DNA of 35,332 bases from assembly GCA_043789035.1 (NCBI GenBank), contig JAYWIG010000285.1, positions 1-35,332 of the forward strand, in the 5' to 3' direction. The notes beneath the pieces are model-generated. The model did no database searches and had not been told where the DNA came from. It saw nothing but the letters and a program-made list of their open reading frames with translations. Both the position numbers and the translations under genes were made by a program. Positions 7,082 through 14,467 of this stretch are shown here, piece by piece. Every line of letters begins with the position of its first letter. The stretch's first letter is position 1. The stretch is from JAYWIG01 sp043789035 (GTDB taxonomy: Bacteria; Pseudomonadota; Gammaproteobacteria; Burkholderiales; Burkholderiaceae_E).

Positions 7082-8392
7082 ATGAGAAAAAACAATCTAT
7101 CCCACTTCGCAATAAAAACGGCGGCAGTCAGTTGCCTGCTATTGATGGCGCATACAGGTAGGGCCCAAACGGTAGGTGAGCTAGCTGAGCAGCTAAAGGC
7201 GCTACGTGAGGAAATTAAACAATTAAAAGCTGATTTGCAAGAGTCAAAACAACGCCCCACCCGAGGCGATGCAACTCCTCAGCAGCTGTTAACCAACCCT
7301 AGCGCTAACGCGTATTCACCGCCTGTCAACACCGCGTCGAGCCCAATTAGTTTGTTTGGCTATGGTGAGGTTGGCATGGTGAGGCCTCGTAAAAATTTAT
7401 CAGGCTCGGTGGTTTCCGTGGGACGCGGCGTATTTGGCTTGGCGTATCGGTTTAATGAAACTACCCGATTAGTAAGTGAGTTAGAAATTGAAAACGCGGT
7501 AGTTTCAGCGGGCGATAGAGGCGAAATAGCGCTGGAGCAGTTTTATATCGAGCATGATTTAAGTCAACAAATCTCAGCCAAAGCGGGGTTGTTTTTAATG
7601 CCTGTAGGGTATCTCAACGAAACCCACGAACCCACCCGGTACTACGGAGTTACTCGAAACCTTGTCGAAACAGCAATCATCCCAAGTACTTGGCGAGAAT
7701 TAGGCATGAGCGTTAGGGGCCTTACCAACGCAGGATTGCGATGGGATGCAGGGCTAGTGACAGGTTTTGATCTAAACAAATGGGACTCCACAAGTAGCGA
7801 CGGAAAAGCATCGCCACTTGCCGCCATTCACCAAGAGGGGCAACTGGCTAGGGCAGCCTCGCTGGCAGGTTTTGGTGCGCTCAATTACAACGGTATACCT
7901 GGCTTCAATATCGGCGGTAGCTTATACAACGGCGGGGCTGGACATAAGCAGGCTGGATTTGCAGGTGTCGATTCTAAAGTCACCCTCGCAGAATTGCATG
8001 CGAGATGGCAGCCAGGCCGTTGGGACTTATCTGCCTTAATGGCCATGGGAAGCATTAGCAATACTGCCACCTTGAATGCCACATTCGCCGGGCAGCCAAC
8101 CCCTGTGCCTAACCGGTTCAGTGGTTGGTATACCCAGGCAGCTTATCGCGCGTGGAAAAGCGGGGATTATTCCTTGGTACCTTTTGCGCGCTATGAAACC
8201 GTCAATACCGCCAAAGGTTATGAAGGTTTAGCCCTCGGTTTAGCGCCTAGCCTAGACCCGAGTACACGAGTAGTCACTGTGGGTACGAGTTTTTACCTCA
8301 ACCCACAAGTTGTCTTAAAAGTAGACTTTCAAAAGTATCTCAATAATTCAGCCAACGATAGGATTAACTTGGGATTAGGGTTTCATTACTAA
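7082..8392 (+). CDS. Outer-membrane porin with N-terminal coiled coil (OprO/OprP-like)
   Basis: About 436 residues. A signal peptide (MRKNNLSHFAIKTAAVSCLL, cleavage after GRAQ) is followed by a coiled coil, TVGELAEQLKALREEIKQLK, then a proline- and serine-rich linker and a long run of alternating beta strands ending in the aromatic C-terminal residue of outer-membrane barrels (LGLGFHY). This plan matches phosphate-selective-type porins with an anchoring coiled coil. The ATG at 7082 is preferred over a TTG at 7070 because of the GAAAAAG just upstream. It follows the diheme cytochrome by 20 bases and overlaps the FMN-protein gene by one base (TAATG), so it belongs to the same operon. Its cargo may be an iron chelate or an anion; the sequence does not say. 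Confidence 0.8.
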   Translation: MRKNNLSHFAIKTAAVSCLLLMAHTGRAQTVGELAEQLKALREEIKQLKADLQESKQRPTRGDATPQQLLTNPSANAYSPPVNTASSPISLFGYGEVGMVRPRKNLSGSVVSVGRGVFGLAYRFNETTRLVSELEIENAVVSAGDRGEIALEQFYIEHDLSQQISAKAGLFLMPVGYLNETHEPTRYYGVTRNLVETAIIPSTWRELGMSVRGLTNAGLRWDAGLVTGFDLNKWDSTSSDGKASPLAAIHQEGQLARAASLAGFGALNYNGIPGFNIGGSLYNGGAGHKQAGFAGVDSKVTLAELHARWQPGRWDLSALMAMGSISNTATLNATFAGQPTPVPNRFSGWYTQAAYRAWKSGDYSLVPFARYETVNTAKGYEGLALGLAPSLDPSTRVVTVGTSFYLNPQVVLKVDFQKYLNNSANDRINLGLGFHY

Positions 8393-8982
8393 TGGCGCGC
8401 ATTCATCAAGCTGCCTCACTAAACTTCGTCAGGCGTAAAACAGTAAAACAGCTGCTCGGCGCTAGCGTCGCAAGTGTTGGTGCGGCTCACTCATGGGCCT
8501 ATTCAACCGTGTTTATAAGCGAGGAAAAAGCTAGCCAGTTATTGCTTGCAAGCGCCGATCGGTTTATTTCTACTGCTCTAGCTTTCAGCGAGGCTCAACT
8601 CAGGAAAATTGCTAGTACAAGCCAAACAAAAATACCGTCTGGGTTTGCGCCACAATGCGTTACTGGTTGGGCTAATGGGACCCGCGTAGGCTGGGTGCTG
8701 TTTGACCGCGTCATCGGAAAATATGATTTGATCGACTATGCCATGGGGTTTCTCGCCGATAGCACAAGCACAGGGCTAGAGGTTTTAGCTTACCGAGAAT
8801 CGCATGGCGGTGAAATTCGAAATACCTCTTGGCGGCAACAATTCGTAGGGAAGAAAGGGCCGCAACAGTTGCGGGCCGGAGATGAAATCCGCAACATTTC
8901 TGGGGCTACGCTTTCTTGCCAACATGTTACCGAAGGTGCGCAGAGATTAAGTGCAGTTGCGGCGCTCTTGTCGGCATATTAG
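8392..8982 (+). CDS. FMN-binding domain protein, likely Tat-exported, covalently flavinylated
   Basis: A 196-residue protein whose C-terminal half is an FMN_bind domain as in NqrC and RnfG. The flavinylation motif is ISGATLS at 169-175, so FMN should be attached through a phosphoester to Ser175. The N-terminus reads VRRKTVKQLLGASVASVGAAHSWA from residue 13, a twin-arginine pair before a modestly hydrophobic stretch, which looks like a Tat leader rather than a Sec signal. It is probably a soluble periplasmic electron carrier. It overlaps the porin gene by one base and is followed 15 bases later by apbE, the enzyme that attaches FMN to such motifs. Between the ApbE partner and the downstream four-helix membrane protein, an electron-relay role is the obvious inference; the redox partners are not proven. 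Confidence 0.85.
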   Translation: MARIHQAASLNFVRRKTVKQLLGASVASVGAAHSWAYSTVFISEEKASQLLLASADRFISTALAFSEAQLRKIASTSQTKIPSGFAPQCVTGWANGTRVGWVLFDRVIGKYDLIDYAMGFLADSTSTGLEVLAYRESHGGEIRNTSWRQQFVGKKGPQQLRAGDEIRNISGATLSCQHVTEGAQRLSAVAALLSAY

Positions 8983-8997
8983 CCTGTACATATTTCG

Positions 8998-9870
8998 ATG
9001 GAATTTACTAGCCGTGCTCAACTGCTCTTAGGAACCTTGGTATCGATTCATGTAGCGGATGAGCCAATGGCTATCGCACATCCCAATACCAACAAAGGTG
9101 GCAGGATAAGCAATAACATCACGGCGGCCATCGAGTCTGCATTTAAGGTTGTTGCTCATATTGGTCGCGTGATGAGTGCCCATCAAAATGAATCAGATTT
9201 AGGCCGTTTATCGAGGGCATTACCGAATAGCCAAGTGATAGTTGACCCGGAAACTATCGCAGTTTTAAAGCTTGCAAAATATTGGTACTCCGAGTCGCAA
9301 GGTGCGTTCGATCCGGTGATCAGTGCTTCTAAATTACGCAGAGCGGGGATGCAGCCGGGGCTTTGTATTCAACCCCTCGGCACAAAAAATCATCTACACT
9401 CGCTGTCCATACTTTCCAATCATATGGTTCACGCGGCCTACCCAGTGCAACTTGATTTTGGCGGTATCGCCAAAGGCTATGCGGTTGATCGCTGTATCGA
9501 AACGCTGCGGAGCTTCGGTATTCAGTGTGCGCTCGTCAATGCTGGTGGTGATATGAGAGCCATCGGTGAAAAAAACTGGCGGGTTATTAATCAGTTGGAA
9601 GATGCCCATGGCAAGACGCGATTTTTGAAGAACCTATCTCTTGCCAGTTCAGAAGGGAAAAGTTCTATCGCTAAGTATCGAGACTATTCAGAGTTTGTAC
9701 ACACCAAACGAAACCGCAGAAATAGCTCACCATGGCGAGCCTGTTCAGTTGTGGCACCAAACTGCGTCACAGCCGATGTATTCACAAAATGGGGATTACA
9801 AACAGCGACTAAAGCACCGGTTCTACAGCGATCTTTAGCGAAACATCACGCACAATTATGGCGCGCTTAG
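8998..9870 (+). CDS. apbE: FAD:protein FMN transferase (ApbE)
   Basis: A 290-residue ApbE-family enzyme that moves FMN from FAD onto a Thr or Ser in the target motif, using magnesium. Family segments in order: LLGTLVSI (9-16), IGRVMSAHQNESDLGRL where the flavin-binding HxxMS region lies, DFGGIAKGYAVDR near 152, NAGGDMRAIG near 180, and TADVFTKW near the C-terminus with the metal-binding Asp. The protein starts directly with the catalytic core: no signal peptide or lipobox is present, and the in-frame TAG of the previous gene at 8980-8982 rules out a longer N-terminus. This predicts a cytoplasmic enzyme, in keeping with the Tat-like leader of the neighbouring FMN protein. It has no clear ribosome binding site and is probably translated by coupling. 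Its end overlaps the next gene by 13 bases. Confidence 0.93.
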   Translation: MEFTSRAQLLLGTLVSIHVADEPMAIAHPNTNKGGRISNNITAAIESAFKVVAHIGRVMSAHQNESDLGRLSRALPNSQVIVDPETIAVLKLAKYWYSESQGAFDPVISASKLRRAGMQPGLCIQPLGTKNHLHSLSILSNHMVHAAYPVQLDFGGIAKGYAVDRCIETLRSFGIQCALVNAGGDMRAIGEKNWRVINQLEDAHGKTRFLKNLSLASSEGKSSIAKYRDYSEFVHTKRNRRNSSPWRACSVVAPNCVTADVFTKWGLQTATKAPVLQRSLAKHHAQLWRA

Positions 9871-10286
9871 CGAACTCTCATTGGCATAAGGTGGGCATTC
9901 AAACAATGGTGTCGCTGCTAGCGGCCCTTTGGTTGACTGGGATAGCACTTTATCTTGTGCCTGTTGAAAAAGCCATTGACTTTGGGGAACGGGCGTTATT
10001 CGTCCGTCGTTCGCTGGTCATCATTCACGGCATAGCTGTTTGGGGGTTTTGTATATTGTTTGGCCATTCGATCTGGCCTCATGTGCGAAAGTTTTCGCAA
10101 GTATCAATGCGCAATTGGCGCTCGTTGCTCGGACTCTTTTCAGTAACTACTTTCTGCTTAGTCGGACTTAGCGGCTTGCTGCTTTTGTATGGCGCAACTT
10201 GGTTGCAACCCTACACTTACGCAGTACATTGGTGGGTAGGGGTCATAACCCCTCTTTTAGTTTTCACTCATGCAAAAATGCACTGA
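9858..10286 (+). CDS. Four-helix membrane protein with paired histidines (DUF4405-like, putative b-type cytochrome)
   Basis: A 142-residue inner-membrane protein with four predicted helices, roughly residues 15-34, 52-76, 89-112 and 120-139. Histidines 57 and 70 lie in helix 2, and His124 and His138 in helix 4, 13 and 14 residues apart. This is the geometry expected for two stacked bis-histidine heme b groups, as in small quinol-reactive cytochromes and DUF4405-type proteins often found with FMN-binding domains. It would take electrons from quinol and hand them to the periplasmic flavoprotein. It overlaps apbE by 13 bases and is the last gene of the operon. Heme binding is inferred only from the histidine pattern. 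Confidence 0.75.
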   Translation: MARLANSHWHKVGIQTMVSLLAALWLTGIALYLVPVEKAIDFGERALFVRRSLVIIHGIAVWGFCILFGHSIWPHVRKFSQVSMRNWRSLLGLFSVTTFCLVGLSGLLLLYGATWLQPYTYAVHWWVGVITPLLVFTHAKMH

Positions 10287-10519
10287 CTCATCAATAGAAA
10301 TTGAGATGGCCCAACCCACTGGCTCAAGATAACACGTAGTACAAAGCCAATAGTAAACTGACCCCGCAAAACAATACCAAAACTAATAAGTATGACTGCG
10401 GCTATATTTCGAAAAGCGGTTTGGTCAATGCCAAACGACGCGCCAGACACTGCTATCGCATAAAGAATATGCTGGCCGTGAGATTGCCAAGCCTCACCAA
10501 GATCGCGTTGCTTAGTCAT
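10268..10519 (-). pseudogene. Possible remnant of a CcdA-like cytochrome c biogenesis gene
   Basis: An 83-codon frame, opposite to the preceding operon. Its middle, GASFGIDQTAFRNIAAVILI, followed by SFGIVL, resembles the segment of CcdA/DsbD-type membrane proteins that links two helices (pattern G-x-S-x-G-I-D-x4-R-x2-A-A). The rest does not match well: the first 18 residues are hydrophilic and the normal six-helix protein is more than 200 residues. A neighbouring frame just upstream reads LVRLGNLTASIFFM, which could be the preceding helix after a frameshift. I read it as a decayed fragment of a heme-protein maturation gene, but it could be a chance frame or a small membrane protein. The frame overlaps the end of the four-helix protein gene by 19 bases. 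Confidence 0.33.
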
Positions 10520-10556
10520 ATTGCTTTTCTCGCATAGCCACCGTGGTCTCTGTAAT

Positions 10557-10586
10557 AGTCCGAGGATAGCTTATCATCCTCGGACT
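10557..10586. terminator. Perfect 11-bp hairpin, possible terminator
   Basis: AGTCCGAGGAT (10557-10567) and ATCCTCGGACT (10576-10586) pair perfectly around an 8-nt loop. Only TTT follows in the plus direction, so the U-run is poor. It is the most stable hairpin seen between the iron operon and the O-antigen ligase-like gene, and lies 30 bases before that gene's ATG. It may terminate transcription from either side or act as a 5' leader structure. Confidence 0.45.
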
Positions 10587-10616
10587 TTAAGAAAACTATC
10601 CTCGTTCCGTTTGATA

Positions 10617-11882
10617 ATGAATAATTCGCATCACACCCGCAGATATGCACTCATATTTTCATGTCTGCTGCTCTTATTTCCGGGTACGGGGCTGTCAACA
10701 CCCGTCGGCGCAGCGCTTACGGAGGCTTCTCTTTTAATCATCGCGATTGCCGGATTTACACACTTCCGACAAACTTGGGCTACACATGATCGTTTAAGTG
10801 AGCCCCTTAGATTATTTTGTATTCTCTGGCTCCTCAGTGTCGCGCTCGAATTTTTCTTGATGATCATTCATGGTTTTAGTTCACCGAGAATGCATTCACC
10901 GCTCCTTCGCATCGCTGCAATGATTAGCCTCGTGCTGATGGTTGAGGCCGCACCCAAAACACGATTGTTTTGGTACGGCATTACCTTGGGCTGTTTTTCC
11001 GTCTTCGCGGTCGCTACCTACCAGAAGTTCCACTTAAATATGGGGCGGGCCACGGGATTTCACAACGCAATTCATTTTGGAAACTTTTCTCTGGCCATGG
11101 GCATGATGGCCTTGGCGGCATTGACACAGCTAAAATCCGCGACGACATCATTCAAGATCATGCTCGGTCTGGCAATTTTGACAAGTTTGTCAACGTCGCT
11201 TTTGTCTGGATCCCGAGGGGGTTGGCTCGCCCTTTTATTAATCTTTATTCCGCTGATCAGCATCAGTAAGGATAAGAAGCAAATGAGCTTTGTAGCACTC
11301 ATTTTCGTAGCGGGATTGGTGCTAGCCTATTTTTTACCTGAAACTGGTGTCAGGTTAAGAATTGAATCGATCACACACGACCTAATCGGCTACGGTCAAG
11401 GCGATATCGAGACGCCGATCGGTATGCGAATCGAACTCTTTCGCAGTAGCTTTAATGTATTTTTGGGACACCCGTTTGTAGGCGTAGGAGACAATTTCAA
11501 AGTCGCGCTAGACGAAATGGCACGCAGAGGTAAGCCTGCCGCCGCAGGGCACAGTCTCAACGACACTCATAATGAAGTCATTTACGCGCTCATGCGAGGC
11601 GGCGTATTTGGTTTGGCCCAATTGCTATTGCTGTACGCGGCTCCGCTCCTCTATTTTGGTCGAGCACTGCGAAGCAATGACAACCGCGAGAATCAAGCGT
11701 TATTGGCGATTGCGGCTGCAGGTTTTGTCTTGGTCCTGTTAACCATTGACTTCGGGTTGACGGCGAACGTGTTTACCCGCCACATTGGGAAAGCCTTTTA
11801 CTTTATTCTCATCTGTTTTCTTGTCGCCATGTGCGAGATCGAGCGCAATAACGCAAAAAACAATCCAAAGCTTCTTGATTGA
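10617..11882 (+). CDS. O-antigen ligase/polymerase-family membrane protein
   Basis: A 421-residue inner-membrane protein with about ten to twelve hydrophobic helices. The Wzy_C/WaaL hallmark is visible: GSRGGWLALLLIFIPL in a helix, then a periplasmic loop beginning GHPFVGVGDNF and containing AGHSLNDTHNEVIYALMRGG, where the conserved histidine and asparagine lie. Proteins of this family join polysaccharide or O-antigen to lipid A core, or polymerise repeat units, on the periplasmic face. The ATG at 10617 starts a normal leader-helix (MNNSHHTRRYALIFSCLLLL); a frame extending back to 10521 would run through the hairpin at 10557-10586 and is rejected. No other polysaccharide genes are nearby, which suits a stand-alone ligase. 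Whether it is ligase or polymerase cannot be decided. Confidence 0.85.
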   Translation: MNNSHHTRRYALIFSCLLLLFPGTGLSTPVGAALTEASLLIIAIAGFTHFRQTWATHDRLSEPLRLFCILWLLSVALEFFLMIIHGFSSPRMHSPLLRIAAMISLVLMVEAAPKTRLFWYGITLGCFSVFAVATYQKFHLNMGRATGFHNAIHFGNFSLAMGMMALAALTQLKSATTSFKIMLGLAILTSLSTSLLSGSRGGWLALLLIFIPLISISKDKKQMSFVALIFVAGLVLAYFLPETGVRLRIESITHDLIGYGQGDIETPIGMRIELFRSSFNVFLGHPFVGVGDNFKVALDEMARRGKPAAAGHSLNDTHNEVIYALMRGGVFGLAQLLLLYAAPLLYFGRALRSNDNRENQALLAIAAAGFVLVLLTIDFGLTANVFTRHIGKAFYFILICFLVAMCEIERNNAKNNPKLLD

Positions 11883-11922
11883 AGAAATCATTCAAATCAA
11901 GATTGAAGCGGTCGCCTTCGAA

Positions 11923-12207
11923 CTAACGCCACCCATCAAACCGAATCTTCAGCACTAAGATCGCCAGCGACAAGCTAAACGTAATCACGTTGGCAACAAC
12001 AATCACCATATCGTTTCGGATCAACCCATAAACTAGCCACAGCGCAATGCCCAAGGTAAACACGAGGAACATCGCAAGCGATACATCTTTGGCACTTTTA
12101 GAGCGCCACACTTTGATGAGCTGCGGCAAAAACGCGCTGGTCGTTAATGCCGCGGCCACTAAGCCGATGTGGTTGCCCCAACTCTCAAAAGAATCAGGAA
12201 CGATCAC
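11923..12207 (-). CDS. SemiSWEET-type transporter (PQ-loop/MtN3 family)
   Basis: A 94-residue protein with three transmembrane helices and the PQ motif at 28-29 (AFLPQLIKVW), the pattern of bacterial SemiSWEETs, which work as homodimers to let sugars or related small molecules cross the membrane by facilitated diffusion. It also has the downstream LALWLVYG-like segment (IALWLVYGLI) in helix 2. Its ATG overlaps the stop of the quinone oxidoreductase gene by four bases (12204-12207), so it is the last gene of a three-gene minus-strand operon with a cupin protein. The substrate is not evident. An imperfect inverted repeat at about 11872-11899 lies between it and the convergent ligase gene. Confidence 0.9.
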   Translation of the reverse strand: MIVPDSFESWGNHIGLVAAALTTSAFLPQLIKVWRSKSAKDVSLAMFLVFTLGIALWLVYGLIRNDMVIVVANVITFSLSLAILVLKIRFDGWR

Positions 12208-13205
12208 TCCCCAGCCACCTTCAGCATGATCTTGCCAATGTGTTTGGACGATTCCATTAAGGTATGGGCCGCTACAACATCACTCAAAGCAAATGTTTCG
12301 AAAATCACCGGCTGCAACTGGCCTTTTTCAATCAGCGGCCATACATCGCGCTTCAAAGCATTGGCGATATCGGCTTTTTGTGCCGATGTTCTTGGGCGCA
12401 AAGTTGAACCAGTGAATGTCAGACGCTTAGTCATAATCGGCGTGATGTCGAGGTTGAGCTTGCCACCTTCGAGTAACGCGATTTGCACCAGACGGCCATC
12501 GAGTGCCAAGCACTTTAAATTACGATCGGTGTAAGTACCGGCCACCATATCAAGCACTACATCCACACCTCGCTTGTTGGTCAGCGAGAGCATTTCAGCA
12601 ACATAGTCTTGATCGCGATAGTTAATAGCCGCGTCAGCACCCAACTTCAAACAAGCCTGGCGCTTATCTTCTGAACCCACGGTGCAATACACGGTTGCGC
12701 CCCACGCTTTAGCCATTTGAATCGCAGTAATACCAATGCCTGACGACCCACCATGAATCAAGATCGTTTCGCCCTTATTTTCACCATAACCTAGACGCCC
12801 GCGCTCGATCACGTTCGTGTATACAGTGAAGTAGTTTTCAGGTAACGCTGCACCCTGCAACATGTTCAAGCCTTTTGGAATCGCTAAAGTTTGGCCCTCA
12901 GGCGCACAAACATACTCTGCATAAGCTCCGCCATTGGTGAGTGCGCAAACCTTGTCGCCCACTTTCCACTGCGTAACCGCACTGCCACAACCGACCACCG
13001 TGCCAGAGGTTTCTAAACCGATATAAGGTGATGCACCCGGTGGCGGTGGGTAAGTGCCTTGGCGTTGAGACACATCGGGGCGGTTCACGCCTGTAAAGGC
13101 CACTTTAATTAATACCTCGTCGGCTTGCGGCACTGGCAAAGCAGCCTCACCAATTTGCATACATTCTGGGCCGCCACCGGTGCCGTGCAGTACAACTTTC
13201 ATCAT
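12204..13205 (-). CDS. NAD(P)H quinone oxidoreductase, PIG3/zeta-crystallin-like MDR family
   Basis: A 333-residue zinc-free medium-chain dehydrogenase/reductase. The N-terminal GroES-like domain includes NRPDVSQRQGTYPPPPGASP, typical of the TP53I3/PIG3 branch, and the Rossmann domain has the NADPH-binding HGGSSGIGITAIQMAKAWGA signature. A late LRPRTSAQKA segment is also characteristic. Such enzymes reduce quinones by one- or two-electron transfer, or act as enoyl reductases, in the cytoplasm. The gene starts with ATGATG and overlaps both neighbours by four bases (ATGA), so translation of the three genes is coupled. The partner cupin suggests handling of an aromatic or diketone compound, but this is inference from position only. 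Confidence 0.92.
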   Translation of the reverse strand: MMKVVLHGTGGGPECMQIGEAALPVPQADEVLIKVAFTGVNRPDVSQRQGTYPPPPGASPYIGLETSGTVVGCGSAVTQWKVGDKVCALTNGGAYAEYVCAPEGQTLAIPKGLNMLQGAALPENYFTVYTNVIERGRLGYGENKGETILIHGGSSGIGITAIQMAKAWGATVYCTVGSEDKRQACLKLGADAAINYRDQDYVAEMLSLTNKRGVDVVLDMVAGTYTDRNLKCLALDGRLVQIALLEGGKLNLDITPIMTKRLTFTGSTLRPRTSAQKADIANALKRDVWPLIEKGQLQPVIFETFALSDVVAAHTLMESSKHIGKIMLKVAGE

Positions 13206-13714
13206 CGCATAAACCTTTTTACATAGTCAGCACCAAGGCCGACGTTTTCGAAATGGGCGCGGTATTTTTCAATCCGCGTAAAAACATCATCGTAACCAAG
13301 CGAGTTGCCTTGTGGGTCAACATACATCAGCGCGCCGTGGACGGTGAACAAGGTGATCATTTCGGTGCAATCATCTGGCACCGTGAGAGTATGAGTTTCG
13401 CCCGGCGGTTCGAACACATAGCTGCCCTCATGGGCAACCCAATCATGCTCTAAGTAGTACCAGCTGCCCTTCAACACGTGGGCATGCACTTGGCCTGAAT
13501 GCCGATGGCGCTGCAACACACCTGATTTCTTCACCTTCAACAAATGCACATAAAAGCCACCAGTAACATTCAGATGCAACGGACGCGACCAAATATCCGT
13601 CGCCACAGGTGCCCAAAGCTTCTCATCATCGGTATTGATATCCGGGATCATCATGTCCGGTGACATGCCCCAAGGTTGCGGTTTTGCGTACGGTATTTTT
13701 TCAGGTGCGTTCAT
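13202..13714 (-). CDS. Cupin-domain protein, 2,4'-dihydroxyacetophenone dioxygenase-like
   Basis: A 170-residue single-cupin protein. Metal ligand candidates are His70 and His72 in QRHRHSGQVHAHV and His108 in PPGETHTL, with nearby acidic residues such as Glu107; this follows the arrangement of the 2,4'-dihydroxyacetophenone dioxygenase and acetylacetone-cleaving enzyme group, iron enzymes that cut carbon-carbon bonds next to ketones. The substrate remains open. It is the first gene of a minus-strand operon with the quinone oxidoreductase and SemiSWEET. Its ATG lies only 18 bases from the divergent ATG of the uracil-DNA glycosylase gene, so its promoter must overlap that gene's coding region, unless one of the starts is misplaced. 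Confidence 0.82.
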   Translation of the reverse strand: MNAPEKIPYAKPQPWGMSPDMMIPDINTDDEKLWAPVATDIWSRPLHLNVTGGFYVHLLKVKKSGVLQRHRHSGQVHAHVLKGSWYYLEHDWVAHEGSYVFEPPGETHTLTVPDDCTEMITLFTVHGALMYVDPQGNSLGYDDVFTRIEKYRAHFENVGLGADYVKRFMR

Positions 13715-13732
13715 GGTTTTATCATTCCATTC

Positions 13733-14467
13733 ATGGATACATACAAAAAGCTGGCCAAAGCCACGAAAAAGCTGTCTGCGGGCTGCGATAGCCTACAGTT
13801 TACTGGAGTCGACAATATGGTGGCGCATGTGTACAACCCGCTTGCCTACGCGCACGTTGCGCACGACACTTATTTGAAGAAATACGGCAGCAAGCAGCGC
13901 CGAGTGATTTTCCTCGGGATGAACCCCGGCCCCTATGGCATGATGCAAGTTGGCGTGCCCTTTGGTGAGGTGAATTTTGTGCGCGATTGGCTAGGTATTA
14001 CTGAAGGCGTCAATCCACCCAAAAGCCAACATCCTAAAAGGCTCATCGAAGGGTTTGAGTGTAACCGCTCCGAGGTGAGCGGTAAACGCTTTTGGGGATG
14101 GGCACGCGAGCGCTGGCAAACCGCCGATGCTTTTTTTGCCGATTGCTTTGTGCTGAACTACTGCCCACTCATATTTTTAGAAGAATCGGGGAAAAACATT
14201 ACTCCTGACAAACTCACCGCAGTTGAGAGACAACAACTCGAAGCCGTGTGTGATGAACACCTGCGCGAAGCCGTAGCAATCTTGGAGCCTGATTGGTGTA
14301 TCGGTATCGGTGCCTTCGCGAAAAAGCGATTGGAAATTGCGCTTGAGCCCTCGCTGAACCGGAAAATCGCCCAAATACTGCATCCTAGCCCGCAATCGCC
14401 CCAAGCTAACAAAGGTTGGTCACAAGCAGTAGACATTACCTTGGCCGATTTAGGAGTGTTCGCTTAA
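13733..14467 (+). CDS. SMUG1-type single-strand-selective uracil-DNA glycosylase
   Basis: A 244-residue DNA repair enzyme that removes uracil and oxidised pyrimidines. Motif 1 is GMNPGPYGM at 62-70, with the catalytic-site Asn64, and motif 2 is HPSPQSPQAN beginning at His217; both match the SMUG1 family, and the spacing and length are normal. The ATG at 13733 (MDTYKKL) is chosen; a frame reaching back to 13676 would overlap the divergent cupin gene and has no support. There is no clear ribosome binding site and only 18 bases to the cupin start. The stop TAA at 14465-14467 directly abuts the ATG of the next gene, so the two are co-transcribed. Confidence 0.93.
   Translation: MDTYKKLAKATKKLSAGCDSLQFTGVDNMVAHVYNPLAYAHVAHDTYLKKYGSKQRRVIFLGMNPGPYGMMQVGVPFGEVNFVRDWLGITEGVNPPKSQHPKRLIEGFECNRSEVSGKRFWGWARERWQTADAFFADCFVLNYCPLIFLEESGKNITPDKLTAVERQQLEAVCDEHLREAVAILEPDWCIGIGAFAKKRLEIALEPSLNRKIAQILHPSPQSPQANKGWSQAVDITLADLGVFA

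Noticed and set aside
11872..11899. Inverted repeat CTTGATTGAA / TTCAAATCAAG as a terminator
   Set aside because: The stem has a bulge and no U-run follows on either strand.
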